The position numbers and the translations under genes are program-made. A stretch of 64,000 nucleotides of DNA from the NCBI RefSeq assembly GCF_019925205.1, contig NC_083566.1:33418001-33482000 (forward strand), read 5' to 3'. Source of the stretch: Metopolophium dirhodum (Eukaryota > Arthropoda > Insecta > Hemiptera > Aphididae). How positions within the stretch are numbered: position 1 is the stretch's first letter; each line of letters starts with the position of its first letter. This document shows positions 1-10,542 of this stretch, piece after piece. A model generated the notes under the pieces. It ran no database searches. It saw only the letters and a list, made by a program, of their open reading frames with translations, and was not told the origin of the DNA.

Positions 1-889
1 CTGAATAGAATATATAGACGTATAGCATTAGTTATTACTTATTACGTATAGTGTACTATATGAATGTGGATCTTAAAGATGAAAACATTTTTACTACAAA
101 ACGAAACTAACAATGCATTGATTCGATTGCAGGATATTAAAAATGGTCGCCCTAACATATTACGATGTTTTAAATTCACTCGCCCAAAACGCATCACGCT
201 AAATTGCCCAAACACAATGAAATTTTTACAAACTCTCCCAAACGCAAACCGCCTCGAAATTAGGTCTTTTGAACGCAAATTGTCATTATGTTAGGTTATG
301 TTAGACGGTGAAATCGTGGGGGTATGGCGTCGTTTTCGGTCCTAACCCTTTGGGGGGTACCCATAAAAAAGTAAACGCTTTCGTGTGAATGGCAACGTGT
401 ATCGTTCGTTGATTCTATATTTAATATTTACCATGTACAATGTTTTCACCTCTTCACTGTGTATTTTTAAATTTAATAATAAAGAATATATTATATTATT
501 ATGTATATAATAACACAGTCAATTGTACCGTCTGTTCAATATTTAATATTACTCAGTACCCAAGCTGATTAATTTTTTTTTTTTGTTTTCCCGGTTAAGC
601 TTTTATATGCATTTTATATTGGTTATATTGAATTTTTTGCTGCCTTTCTACGGCGATGTCACTGACTCATTGCGTCCTTTATAAAAATATTTAATAACGT
701 TTAAAGTCCATTGAGTTTTTATGTCGTCTCGTTTCCAAATTAACTTCCCAATTTTAAAGACGCGTTTGTTCTAATAAACGTTTATTGTATTACCTATACC
801 TAAGGCTAAAAGTAAATTAATAAATTAAATTAAATATTAAATAAAATATTCTATAATACTATCAAAGTTTTGTTGATTTTTTTCCGCAG
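1..889. other. AT-rich intron or intergenic sequence
   Basis: No supportable gene. The last 20 bases before 890 form a pyrimidine-rich tract ending in CCGCAG, a good splice acceptor, so at least the right part is probably an intron of a plus-strand gene that starts outside the window. An open frame at 64-294 is repetitive (reiterated CGCCCAAA-like words) and has no recognisable domain, so I do not call it. Confidence 0.5.
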
Positions 890-964
890 ACTCGGGATCC
901 AGTGGCATTTGAGGCAGATAAGGCAGAGATCGCGGACATGATCGGCGGTGACCGCTGAACGGCG

Positions 965-1373
965 ATGAACGACGACGACGACGGCGGCGGCGGCGGTCTC
1001 GGCGGCAGTGCAGACGGACGGCGTTCGGCCCGGCACCACGGCAAGCACCACAAAATGGCACCGCCCAACAGATGGCCGGCCACGGGCGGGTCGGTGGCCG
1101 ACGTCGTTCGCCCCGGCCGCGTCCGTCGCGGGCCGGCATCACCACCGGCACGACGCGTTGGTCGCTGCGTCCGGCGGCAACGACACTGCATCCCGGTCAC
1201 CGCAGCCGCCGCCACCGCATGTGCTGCAGCACGCCGCGCCGGACAGCATGTGCTACACGACCAACGAAGTGCTCGTCATCATCGCCGTCACGTGTTTCCT
1301 GAACTTCGCGTTCATATTGCTTATCATGACGTGCGTGCACTGCTTCACGGACCCGTCGCATCACAAGAAGTAA
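965..1373 (+). CDS. Putative small single-pass membrane protein
   Basis: The convincing part is the frame ending at 1373. From ATG 1248 it encodes 41 residues starting MCYTTNEVLVIIAV, with one long hydrophobic segment (about residues 8-29) followed by a short Cys/His-containing tail ending in HHKK. This predicts a one-pass membrane micropeptide. The frame is also open upstream of 1248 to a stop at 966 but lacks an ATG there. A second frame starts at ATG 965 (MNDDDDGGGGG...). It could be joined to the membrane frame by removing 1094-1205 (GT...CCGCAG, 112 nt), giving about 99 residues with a hydrophilic N-terminus. The weak donor (GTGGCC) and the GC-rich 'intron' make this join doubtful, and a sequencing frameshift is another explanation. 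I do not recognise the family. Confidence 0.42.
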
Positions 1374-1431
1374 CGTGCAACAACTGTATAGATAATAGAT
1401 ATTAGAACCCGAGTTGCTCTGAAAACCATCA

Positions 1432-1437
1432 AATAAA
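1432..1437 (+). terminator. AATAAA poly(A) signal
   Basis: Canonical AATAAA 59 bases after the stop at 1373, at the point where GC content falls back to background. It supports a transcript end near 1450-1460. Confidence 0.55.
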
Positions 1438-1455
1438 ATATGCGTTTGAAAACAG

Positions 1456-2944
1456 CATAAAATGCATTTCACCGCAATGATGCCATTAAAAATTGACATA
1501 ATAAATTATTATAAAAATAAAATATAGTAAAATATTATGAAATATTTTGAAAAAATTAAAAACTGAAATTTTGAAAAATGTTTATGTGACGTGGCGACGT
1601 ATCATAAATACACAATTTGTATGGAAAACCCCATCAAACATCAAGAAAAACAAATTAATAAAATATTATCTTTAGAAATTTAAAGTAGTAAATCGTTTAT
1701 GTAGAAATATGCATTAAAACTAACAAAATTACAAATGCTAAAAAATGCTAAAAAATGCTCGAAAAATGAAAAACATAAATAATGCAAAATATAAGTTTCA
1801 CTTATACCTGTACTACCTATAGGTATCTGTTTTCATGAAACAAATTATGTATTTGCAGGAAAGCATTATCTAACATCACCCAAAACAGATGCACCTTGCA
1901 TTGAAATCCGGGCCCTAATAATAGTTAATAATTAATAATTAGAGCTGTGAATTTAATGCATTAAAAAATCACCATAAAAATGCACTTGAAATATCAAAAT
2001 ACCCCTGCAGTATAAAATGCTCCACGAATCCTAAAAAATGCACTTATAAAACCTCGTATGCTTAAAGAATCATAATATTTTTAATTTTAAAGTATATAAA
2101 AATCTCTCAAGTGCTTTTTTTCAGAAAAAATATAATTATAATTTTAAAAGATAATAGATCATATAATAGATAAGATAATCGGGGTGCCGCATACTATTCC
2201 TTATTTATTTCCTTAATTATGAATTTCTAAGTGTGATCACTTCTTTAAAATGTGAAATTTTGAAAAGCCTTTCTTAATACACCCCTATATGCAAATTTCC
2301 TGTATCTAGCTATCATAGTTTAGGCTCTACGTTGATCGGTCAGTACACGTCAGGACACGTTCGTTTATACATCATATATGGTACAAGAGCACGTAAGCTA
2401 ACGAAAAAAATATGTTAGGCTTTTATAACGAATTATTATTGGTTATTATGGACATATAGGTGGTTAGCAATTTAAAAAATTATTTATTAAAATCGAGAAA
2501 AGTTTTTGCAGCTCTTTTAGTGTACAAGCGATATTGCTGCAACTAACGATTGGATAATTTCTCAGGTAACTGTACTTCTATTATTATTTACTAGAGCCGA
2601 TGACACACGGTGTATATCGAAACACAATCAATTTGTGCACCAGACCTATTTTGATCGTGCCGTGCCGTAGCAACCCAACCGATATTATTTACTCAATTTA
2701 TTTTTATTTTACCATTCCAAAGGTTTAAAAAATTAAGGTATCTATATTATTTTTTTGTATAATATGAGCAGTATGAGAATATTGTTTTTTTTATTGACAC
2801 TCTATATATTATTATTATTGTAAAAAAAATGTTTGAACCACGAACCGACCACATCTGGGGTTGGATTAGTCTGTCGCTGCTGAAATATTTTTGAAGTAAG
2901 ACTTCTTTCTTGAGGTGTGGGTGGGAAAAAAATCGAAATGAAAA
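1456..2944. other. AT-rich non-coding, degraded hAT-like termini
   Basis: No gene is supportable. Positions 1730-1775 hold a reiterated AAAAAATGC word. At about 1900-1914 a sequence ending in AAATCCGGGCCCTA resembles the right terminus of the hAT elements at 6616 and 27627. At 1940 TAGAGCTGTGAATTTAATGC resembles their left terminus. I could not pair either with an opposite end and a target duplication, so these are probably decayed fragments. Confidence 0.35.
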
Positions 2945-3215
2945 AGCGGGTAAGTGGATGTCGCTCTGATGTACAGTAGGTTACAAGTGGGACAATGTAT
3001 AATGGATTGTATTAAACTTGAATTCAATTATATAATATCATTGGACAAGAAAAAAGATTCTGAGCGGAGACGGTTTATCAGTCTGAATTTTTTTAATTTT
3101 TTTTATTTATTATAGCCTTCAAGTAGAATTGATATTATAATATTATAATTTTTTATTCGTTGCTACGGTGATAATCAAATCGTTAGAAATTAAAATCCCG
3201 TTTTAAAAACTGTCT
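2945..3215 (+). repeat. Dispersed repeat family I, partial copy
   Basis: Begins GCGGGTAAGTGGATGTCGC, continues through a GTACAGTAGGTTACAAGTGG block and AAAGATTCTGAGCGGAGACG, and ends near AAATTAAAATCCCG. The same order of blocks, inverted, is present at 49690-50190 with the same GAGACGG subtype, so these two form a subfamily. The other copies (10543, 36491, 50599, 51930) carry GAAAACGG at that place. No coding capacity. Confidence 0.75.
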
Positions 3216-4443
3216 ATCGTAAATTACATATTTTTTTTATTGTATTAATTTTTCTCACTCTCCCTAATTTACTTATAATTTCACTGGCCCAATTACTGAT
3301 GAAAGAAGTTTTACTTTCCCAGAGTGTAATGGTGGGCTCACACACTCTCTCACTTTTTTCTGACAGCCCCTATGCCTTATACTGCAAGCTTTGATAGCGT
3401 ATTAAAGGCACCAAATTCTTCGAACGATTTATGCCTAATCGTCGAAATATTATGTAAAATATTAACACAACTAAATTTCGTCACATATTTTACGTAAGTA
3501 TATAAGACATGTTCGTGCGATTTAGTTTACCACGGTTATGAACGTCACCACGTATGTCTGTGATGTTCTGTTATATATTTAATATTATGTCCTCCCACTT
3601 AAGTTGTATCCGAAGACGACAATTTGTTGAAACCGTTCTCTGTGTAGCGGGCGATAATCAAATGTTGTTTAATAGTCTATTATTAATAAAAAGAACACAC
3701 GTTTTTGATTTAAATGAGAATATTAAACTTTATTAGTTTTAAAAAATGTAATTTATACTACAAGCACAGTGCACACTACCTAACTCGAATGAGTCGGGTT
3801 CAAGACTAAATTGCCGACAGGACCGATACAATAGTCTTGTCGTGCATAAGCAAAATATCTAAGATAATTAGACGCCTACATACAGACGTTATTATATTCT
3901 GAAAAACAATCGTCTCTATAGTGGCGAGCATATAACACCACGAATTGTGTATATTTGAACCATTGAGAAAAACGCATGAGATCTATACGTCCGACCATAA
4001 TTCTTATAGCAAAGGTTTGTAGTGTATATAGGTATCCATAAATAAATATAATAAAGACTATTTGCAATTTTAATTTGAGAATTTTTTTTTGAGAATTGCA
4101 CCTACTACGATTTACATAATATTATAATAGTATAAAACTAAAATAAAATGTATCTATACTAAAGTGATATTTTGCATAATATTTTAAAATTATTATATTT
4201 TGTTTGTAGTATTACTTCAATTACTTTTCAATTTTTACGCATAAATATGCGCATATTTTACATTTTTCTGTTTTGTTTTGCATTATTAAATATTCCTAAA
4301 CAATTAACATCTGCTGGTATTTAAATTTTAATGTGCGACAAATATTGAACACGAAGTGCATAACATTTCGCGCTGCAGCACTATTGTCTAAACGTCTAAA
4401 CTTTATAATATTATGTTAATAAACATAATAAATTACATAAATT
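3216..4443. other. AT-rich, no gene seen
   Basis: Open frames here (3554-3736, 3876-4101) show no domain, no splice context and AT-driven codon content. No tRNA or other RNA structure was recognised. Confidence 0.5.
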
Positions 4444-4970
4444 GGAGACGGAGTGGCCGAGCGGACTAACTACCGTGGGCGGCATTTTTCTTCGGGCAGT
4501 CACGGTGTCCGGAGAGAAAGGCCGTCATCCCCTACCCGGACATGGCATATACCTACGGGTAGGGCTGGCGGTATTTTCGGTATACCGGTAATTACCGGTA
4601 TTTAAAAAATGCCGATATTCGGTATATTTGGTATTTTAGAATACCGTGAATCGGTAATTACCGTTGTTACCGAAAATACTATATATGCCACGGTAATTAC
4701 CAAAAATACCAACTTATCTACCAGGCATATCTACTTTTATTATTTATTATTTTTATATAATCGTAATGACATAATATAATAACCCTATCCTAGGTCGGAA
4801 ACTTAGAAACACTAACAGATTCGCCAAGTATGGTATTTCCGAAAAACCGGTAGATACCGGTAATAAACAAATACCGGATACCGGTATCAACATTTTTGAA
4901 ACACCGCCATCTCTACCTACGGGTGGCCCACGTAAAAATTCTGCCAAACACTCACGCGTAAAAATAATAT
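4444..4970 (+). mobile_element. tRNA-derived SINE, split by a hAT MITE
   Basis: The left end (GGAGACGGAGTGGCCGAGCGG) contains TGGCCGAGCGG, an A-box of the RNA polymerase III type found in Ser/Leu tRNAs. The body GTGGGCGGCATTTTTCTTCG, the CGGTGTCCGGAGA block and CCCGGACATGGCAT recur at 35968-36193, where the copy ends in a poly(A) tail. This copy is interrupted at 4560 by the element described next and resumes at 4924 with TGGCCCACGTAAAAATTCTG. The B-box is not clear. The right boundary is approximate because no A-tail is left. Confidence 0.6.
4560..4915. mobile_element. Non-autonomous hAT-type MITE with 8-bp TSD
   Basis: A 356-bp element with imperfect terminal inverted repeats: left TAGGGCTGGCGGTATTT, right (reverse complement) TAGAGATGGCGGTGTTT. 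It is flanked by a perfect 8-bp duplication, CCTACGGG, at 4552-4559 and 4916-4923. TAG-type ends plus an 8-bp duplication are the hallmark of hAT insertion. The interior is built of repeated ACCGGTA/TACCGGTAATTACC words that are themselves palindromic. There is no transposase coding capacity. It sits inside a SINE and so is younger than it. Confidence 0.85.
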
Positions 4971-5043
4971 TTTGACAACTATAATATTTTCCTGAAAATG
5001 TTCTTACCAAATAGTTAAGAAATATTTGTATGCTGTGTGGGAA

Positions 5044-5109
5044 CTATTCCGTATCTATTCCGTAACTACTCCGGACCAATTCCGTACTTATTCCGTAACT
5101 AATCCGTAA
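5044..5109 (+). repeat. 11-bp minisatellite, six units
   Basis: Six head-to-tail variants of CTATTCCGTAA: CTATTCCGTAT, CTATTCCGTAA, CTACTCCGGAC, CAATTCCGTAC, TTATTCCGTAA, CTAATCCGTAA. Confidence 0.8.
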
Positions 5110-5118
5110 TTCAAAGGA

Positions 5119-5131
5119 GGGGGGGGGGGGG
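5119..5131 (+). repeat. Poly-G run (13 G)
   Basis: Uninterrupted run of 13 G just after the 11-bp minisatellite. A run of 14 C lies at 6205-6218. Confidence 0.9.
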
Positions 5132-6607
5132 CTATTTAAAAATATTATCACGCCACAAAATATAGCGAGGAACTCAACTTTTTCCAATTTCAAAACCGTG
5201 GTCCGTGGTTTTAGACAAGAGTCGCCCGATATCATTATCAATACTTTTTGGTAACGTTGATAAAATTACTAAATAAATAATAAATATCACTGGGTGGCTC
5301 ACCCCTGATATATCGGTTCCTGTTAACCTATATGGCTATATATACTATATATAGGTAAGCCATACAATAGCGCGTTTCGCGAAAAAAAAAATGATAAATT
5401 AAATAAATTCTCCCCACAGGGATAGCTGTGATAATATATCGATACTTAGATATTTTATGCTAAAAAAAATTATTTCGGAACTCTCCTGGGCATGGGAGGG
5501 GATTATAACAGTGATACGAGAACGACGGCCGCGGCCGAGGGGAAATATATTACCCCTAAAGTCGTTACGTCCCTCGCTCCGCTGCGGTTTTTTATAACTT
5601 TTTTGTTGCCGTTAGCATAATATAATAATTGAACAGATGTTTTTTCAACTGTATAACAATACGAGTACATAGAAGACAGACGGACGGATGTGATTTTGGA
5701 ATACACGTTGTTTTGGGGGCGAACAGACGTGTATATCGATCTGTGAATTTCGGATAACAGTAAAAAAAAATATGAACATGGAATTGCACACATACACCTA
5801 TATGTATAGATACCGCGATATAATAGGTAAACGGCGGGTTGTACGGGCACATACAATCAGTGGCGTATCTAGGATTTTCTTAAGGTTTATGTCTTCTTCA
5901 GGAAATATGATATGCAATACGCCTTTTTGGTGGTAGATTATCCGCATAGTAGACAGACGTCGTTTGAGATAAGGAAAAAGTTGTCGTTTGAAACTCAATG
6001 AGCGTAGCACTTTTAAAACTATATACCCACGATAATATGGAAATCTTATAATATAATAAGACGGTAAGCAATTTAATTATATTAAAAATTGTCTTATAGT
6101 TCTGGTAGAAAAGAACATTAATGATATGAATATTTGTATACTCGATTACAAAATAATTTATATGATATATAATTCGCAGTGGTGTCATATCCCTCCCTAA
6201 GACACCCCCCCCCCCCCCATTGCATATGCCTCTGTATTTAACATAAAATGTACATCGCGGGTTGTCTGAAACGAGAACACATATAGGTACCTATACTATT
6301 ATACTGTCGTAGATGTATACATTTCCTTTAGTACAATTTAAAATATGCACCTAATATTCGTACCTATAAGTATGTGTTCAATTTTAAAATATTATACTCT
6401 CTAGTCTTTGACTTAACGACAATGTATATACCTTATAGCTGATATTGTTGTGTATGGAAGAGCATAGGTCGTATTATATATTTTTATAAGTCGAATGCGT
6501 GACAAACGAGTTAGGTATCTTTGAAATCATACCTTTTAAAAGGTTAAGACACTTCCTTCCCAAACACTTATCCAGCTATCCAACCGGTATCGATTTACAT
6601 ATTATAT
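5132..6607. other. No gene seen
   Basis: Open frames at 5503-5856 and 5798-6188 overlap each other on the minus strand, have no recognisable domain and lack a coding-exon setting. The region contains the C14 run at 6205-6218. I see no RNA gene. Confidence 0.45.
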
Positions 6608-6615
6608 ATTATCTA

Positions 6616-7452
6616 TAGGGCTCGGGTTTTGTAGCAAATGCTTCTTTTGAGGGAAGTGTGATAGAAAGATAATTCTTTTATATAAATACGTTTTGAATCG
6701 TTCTGATTTTAATGAAGTAAACTTTTTTTTGCTTTTTTTTTTGCTTTTTTCCATAAAATCTGCTTTTTATTGCTTTTCCCCTATTTGGTTATTTTTTCTT
6801 GATTTTTATATATTTTTCTTGAAAACTTAGCTTATTTCTATGTATATTAACGTCTTGGACTATATTAGTATTACCAGAAATTATAAAACCAGTGAAAAAA
6901 CCAGTAATAAATATATGACTGATAAAATAACTGTCGTTATTGTGCCGAAAAAGTTTTATCTACAATTATCTATAGTTGTATTTACGACTCAAGGAAAGGG
7001 AAAATTATCTGAATTATACCTACGTATTTTTATAGCACGTGCTAATACTTTAGTTGGCCGGTAAATATCAATCGACACGTGTTTTTTCAAAAAATAATGG
7101 ATGGGCAGAACTTCAAAAAGTCAATAGTATTCATAATGGCACTGCACTAAACGTAAATGTGGAACAGTATGATTCAAATGATTTAGTTTATATGAAATAT
7201 GTACTGATTACATCGGTTGACGTGGATAGGTCTTTTTCTATGTATAAAAATATATTAACACCCAATAGAATGAGTTTCAATGAAAGTAACTTGACTAAAT
7301 ATATGGTTGTGAATTCCTTTTTTAATATTTAATTTTATGTGTAATTGAAATTTGCTTTATTAGAATTAAATTAATAAATGCTTTTTTTGGCTTTTTTTGG
7401 CTACTTAAAATGCTTTTTTAATGATTTATTTTGCTACAAAATCCGAGCCCTA
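6616..7452 (+). mobile_element. hAT-family element with 8-bp TSD
   Basis: An 837-bp element. Left end TAGGGCTCGGGTTTTGTAGC, right end (reverse complement) TAGGGCTCGGATTTTGTAGC, one mismatch over about 23 bp. A perfect 8-bp target duplication, ATTATCTA, lies at 6608-6615 and 7453-7460. Subterminal T-rich reiterations (TGCTTTTTTTGGCTTTTTTT) occur at both ends. It carries the tail of a decayed hAT transposase gene (next entry), so it derives from an autonomous element by internal deletion. The two matching TSD copies suggest that it has not been there very long. Confidence 0.88.
7054..7335 (+). pseudogene. hAT transposase C-terminal fragment
   Basis: The frame open to the stop at 7333-7335 includes VDVDRSFSMYKNILTPNR followed by a KYMVVNSFF-type ending. 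This is the hAT C-terminal dimerisation signature (ER-F-S, then a short helix and a TPNR-like turn). Only about the last 90 residues are visible. The zinc-finger (BED) and catalytic parts are missing, and an upstream frame at 6840-7064 may be a frameshifted remnant. In hAT proteins this segment mediates multimerisation, but this fragment is not a working enzyme. Confidence 0.65.
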
Positions 7453-7460
7453 ATTATCTA

Positions 7461-10059
7461 TGACCTACTGACGATTCAAATTTGCACATTGATCTCGATT
7501 TGAATAGCGAAGCGCAGGAGACTTGCGGAAATCTACTTGACGGACAATATAAGCTGTTGTAGTCATCTGTGATTACCTAAATATTACGAAGGGTTTATTA
7601 TTATTATGACTCAGAAATCGCCACGTCCTTTTATTATTGTGTCACTAAAGAATTATGGGGGAAAAGATATTGTACTTCTAGATTTAAACCACCATCGCGT
7701 CTGCCACGTTCGTTAACGTAACAATGTGATTCTCTTAAAGTAAACATTCATTTTTACCGAAAAGTATCAACAGTTTTGTACATTTTTTTTTTTTTTTACA
7801 TATTTTAAGTCACTAATAAATTATACTTTCACTATTTTCATCGTTATCGATTTTTTCAAAACATAAAATTAATGTTAAAATATTTAATATTTAACTTTGT
7901 GTTTCGAAGCAAAATATTTTCTGATAATTTAAATACCTAATATAATTTATAAATCGATCTCCAAACTTAGTTAATTATTCACAAGTTTTGATGAGCGGTG
8001 CAGTGGTCAAACGTTTTGACGGGGTGTGCCTTTTGGCAGCCCTCTCCGCGCTCGTCCAAAACTTTAAATATAGATACTATTTTAGCTAATTAACTACGCG
8101 ATCGAAATTCGATTATTGCATATTGAAATTCTCAGAAAAATATTCTGCTTTGAAAAATAATACAAAAATATTTAATATGCTGTAGTCATTCAACAAATAA
8201 ATCAACATACACAATCACATAAGTTCGAAAGTGTAGATATTTTTAAGTCGTGACTTGCAACTTTATTATTATTTGTTACCCATAAGTGATAATTCAATAC
8301 TTTATACGTAACCAGCTCTTCCACAGTTTTAGTAAATTCCATCAATCAAGCCTGTTAAAAAAATAATCACAACCCGTAATTATAGCAACTGTTCAAATTT
8401 GTATCCCTAACTTTATTTTGATATTGTTATATTATAGGTTAAACAGTGTTTAACTTATTAGACAAAGTTTCAATAAAGTTTCATGTACAAAAATTCTGAT
8501 TAAATATTCCATTTTAATCAACAACATTTGATTTGTCTGCCATTTAAGTATTTATTTTTTTTTTTTAATGAAGTTTTTTTTATTAATATAAGTTACACCA
8601 TATAATACAACAGCAAGCATAACAGCAAATTGTACATTCTGGATAATCTATTTAACTCTGTTATAATTAATATTGGAGCGAATTTACCTATTATAAAATT
8701 TAGAAGTGAGAATATTCTCTGGTGAACATCATAGGTTTTTTTAGATTTTAATTTTAAAACAAGTTGTGATTATTTTAAAATGCTTGAACAATTAACAGTT
8801 TTAAAATAACTTGCTTTAAAATTTAAATGTTACGCGTTTGTAAGATGGAGACAACTAGGGCATGCGGGTGTAGCGTCCTCTTAATTTAAGTTCGTAGTAT
8901 TTGTTGACTTAATTTTTGGCTTAATTTATTTATATATTCAAAATGTCTATTAATTTAATTGAAAAATAAATAGTTAATTGAACTGAATTGAATTAGTTTG
9001 CCTAGCCTTATTAAAATTATATAATTCTACAAAAGGTACCTATACGTATATTAACGTATGATTTTTGAAGAAAAAAAAGTGTTAAGCGTAGGACTTACGA
9101 TATTAGATTCGAATAAACTATATTGATGTGTAATAATACAATATTCTGCGTATAATATAATAATTTTGATCGTAAACTATTTAACTATATACTGATTGTA
9201 AACTACACATCCGTGGAAAGTATAGTCAGCGAGTGTTGTCGCAGTATATTATTTTGGATGTGAGTGGAATGCGATTCCGCTGCGAACGAACAAACACATT
9301 TTCTGTGACGAGTGTGACGCGTAGATTTTTTTACGTCAAATAGCCTCGAAAACGTTTTACACGGATTTTTTGTTTTTATGTCATCTATATCATACTTTAC
9401 AAGCGTTAAACGTTTCAGCAATTCTTTTATTTCGAAACGCATACCACGAGCGTCTACAAAAAAAAAAAAAAAACGATTTTTGTACCAATTATTGGATTTT
9501 TCCATGGTGGTGGTCGTCGTTCGACAATTAATAACGCGAATTACTCAAAATAACTGTCATGTCCTCAGGCGTACACGTTTTTTATTGTACAATAATCATT
9601 ATAGGTTTACAGTACTTTTTGACCCGAGTATATACGACATTCCAACCCTCCTAATATTATATACCCATTTTACTACGTTTGTAGTATTCATGTTGTACTT
9701 TGTTTTTTTAATTTCATAATATAATCGGGTGTAAACGACTTTTATAAAAACGCCGATGTTTTAAAAAAAGTAATTTAAGATGGAATAGATAGTTTAATTG
9801 TTATCCATCAATAAGGATAATACAAAATTCTGATGAGTGGTGTGAACTTTAACTCTAAACTTTAAATGATTTTACTAAATAAAAATATGTTTGATATTTA
9901 TGCGTCGACTTTTACGAAAAGTATTATGCTCAAGAAATTAAAAATGTAGTTTGTCGTTTGAAAAAATCAAAAAATACCTTGGCTGTACGGTGAAAATGTA
10001 AAAATTAGAACATTTTGTAAAAACTGTTATAAATATTTTAAGTTATAATAATTGTATTA
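7461..10059. other. AT-rich, no gene seen
   Basis: Long poly-A and poly-T tracts (around 7783, 8558 and 9460) and low-complexity AT sequence. The open frames at 9203-9505 (minus) and 9378-9719 (plus) overlap on opposite strands, contain homopolymer-encoded K or F runs, and have no domain. Confidence 0.5.
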
Positions 10060-10436
10060 TCCAACGACCCGGCAGGATCGCGCTAACTGCTAAGTATAAA
10101 AGAATTTTAGAGCCTTACAATACACACATAGGTAAGACGCACGCACGCTTAACTGCCGGAGCGTTAATTGATTTTCGCAAGCAACAAGATTCACGAAAAA
10201 ATTTTCCCGAGAAAGCGTATGGCAAATCTGCAGTTAAATAATGAAGTTTTGAAAATACAACAGTCTAGTTGGACATTTTACGTAGAAGCGTGTATGGCGT
10301 AGTTTTCAAATCATTTTCAACAATATCCAAAGAGTGTTATAGCCAATTTAACTAGAAATTATTGGAGAGTATTTTCAACATTTTATTCCCCGTCAATATT
10401 CCCCGCGGCCCGCATTACAATGCACTAAATCCGACA
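10060..10436 (+). repeat. Dispersed repeat family III, copy 1
   Basis: About 375 bp, beginning CCAACGACCCGGCAGGATCG and ending CCCGCATTACAATGCACTA. A diverged copy in the same orientation lies at 13586-13942. Shared blocks include GCAGTTAAATAATGAAGTTT, TTATAGCCAATTTAACTAGA and TTCCCCGC-GCCCGC-TTACAATGCACTA. No open frame and no clear RNA polymerase III boxes. The class is unknown. Confidence 0.7.
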
Positions 10437-10542
10437 CCTATGGCAACCAGTATACAAATTATATCTATATAGTTCAAAGACCTATACAAATTATATCACA
10501 ACTTTTTTTGAGCGGTTATTTCTTATACTTGGCGTTTTTTTA

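Larger units (their letters stand above)
890..1455 (+). other. GC-rich terminal exon
   Basis: A sharp GC-rich block in an AT-rich setting begins right after the acceptor at 888-889 and ends with AATAAA at 1432-1437, as expected of a last exon with a 3' UTR. Read in phase 0 from 890 it gives a 22-residue acidic tail (it includes AFEADKAEIADMIGGDR) that stops at 956-958. If upstream exons enter in that phase, this is the C-terminus of an unknown protein. If not, 890-964 is 5' UTR for the reading frame starting at 965. The DNA around 933-953 matches a stretch of the terminal exon at 30048 in 20 of 21 bases. The end at 1455 is approximate (about 20 bases past the poly(A) signal). Confidence 0.5.

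Noticed and set aside
64..294. 76-codon plus-strand frame
   Set aside because: Overlapped by a long minus-strand frame, made of reiterated CGCCCAAA-like words, with no domain.
837..1215. Long minus-strand frames over the GC-rich exon
   Set aside because: Mirror frames caused by high GC content. Splice and poly(A) signals are on the plus strand.
1398..1914. Possible complete hAT element ending in CCGGGCCCTA
   Set aside because: The proposed left end (TAGAACCCGAG) matches poorly and no 8-bp duplication is found.
5503..6188. Overlapping minus-strand frames of 70-117 codons
   Set aside because: Mutually overlapping, no homology, no splice signals.
9203..9719. Opposite-strand frames of 100 and 113 codons
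   Set aside because: Contain homopolymer-encoded runs and overlap each other; no domain.
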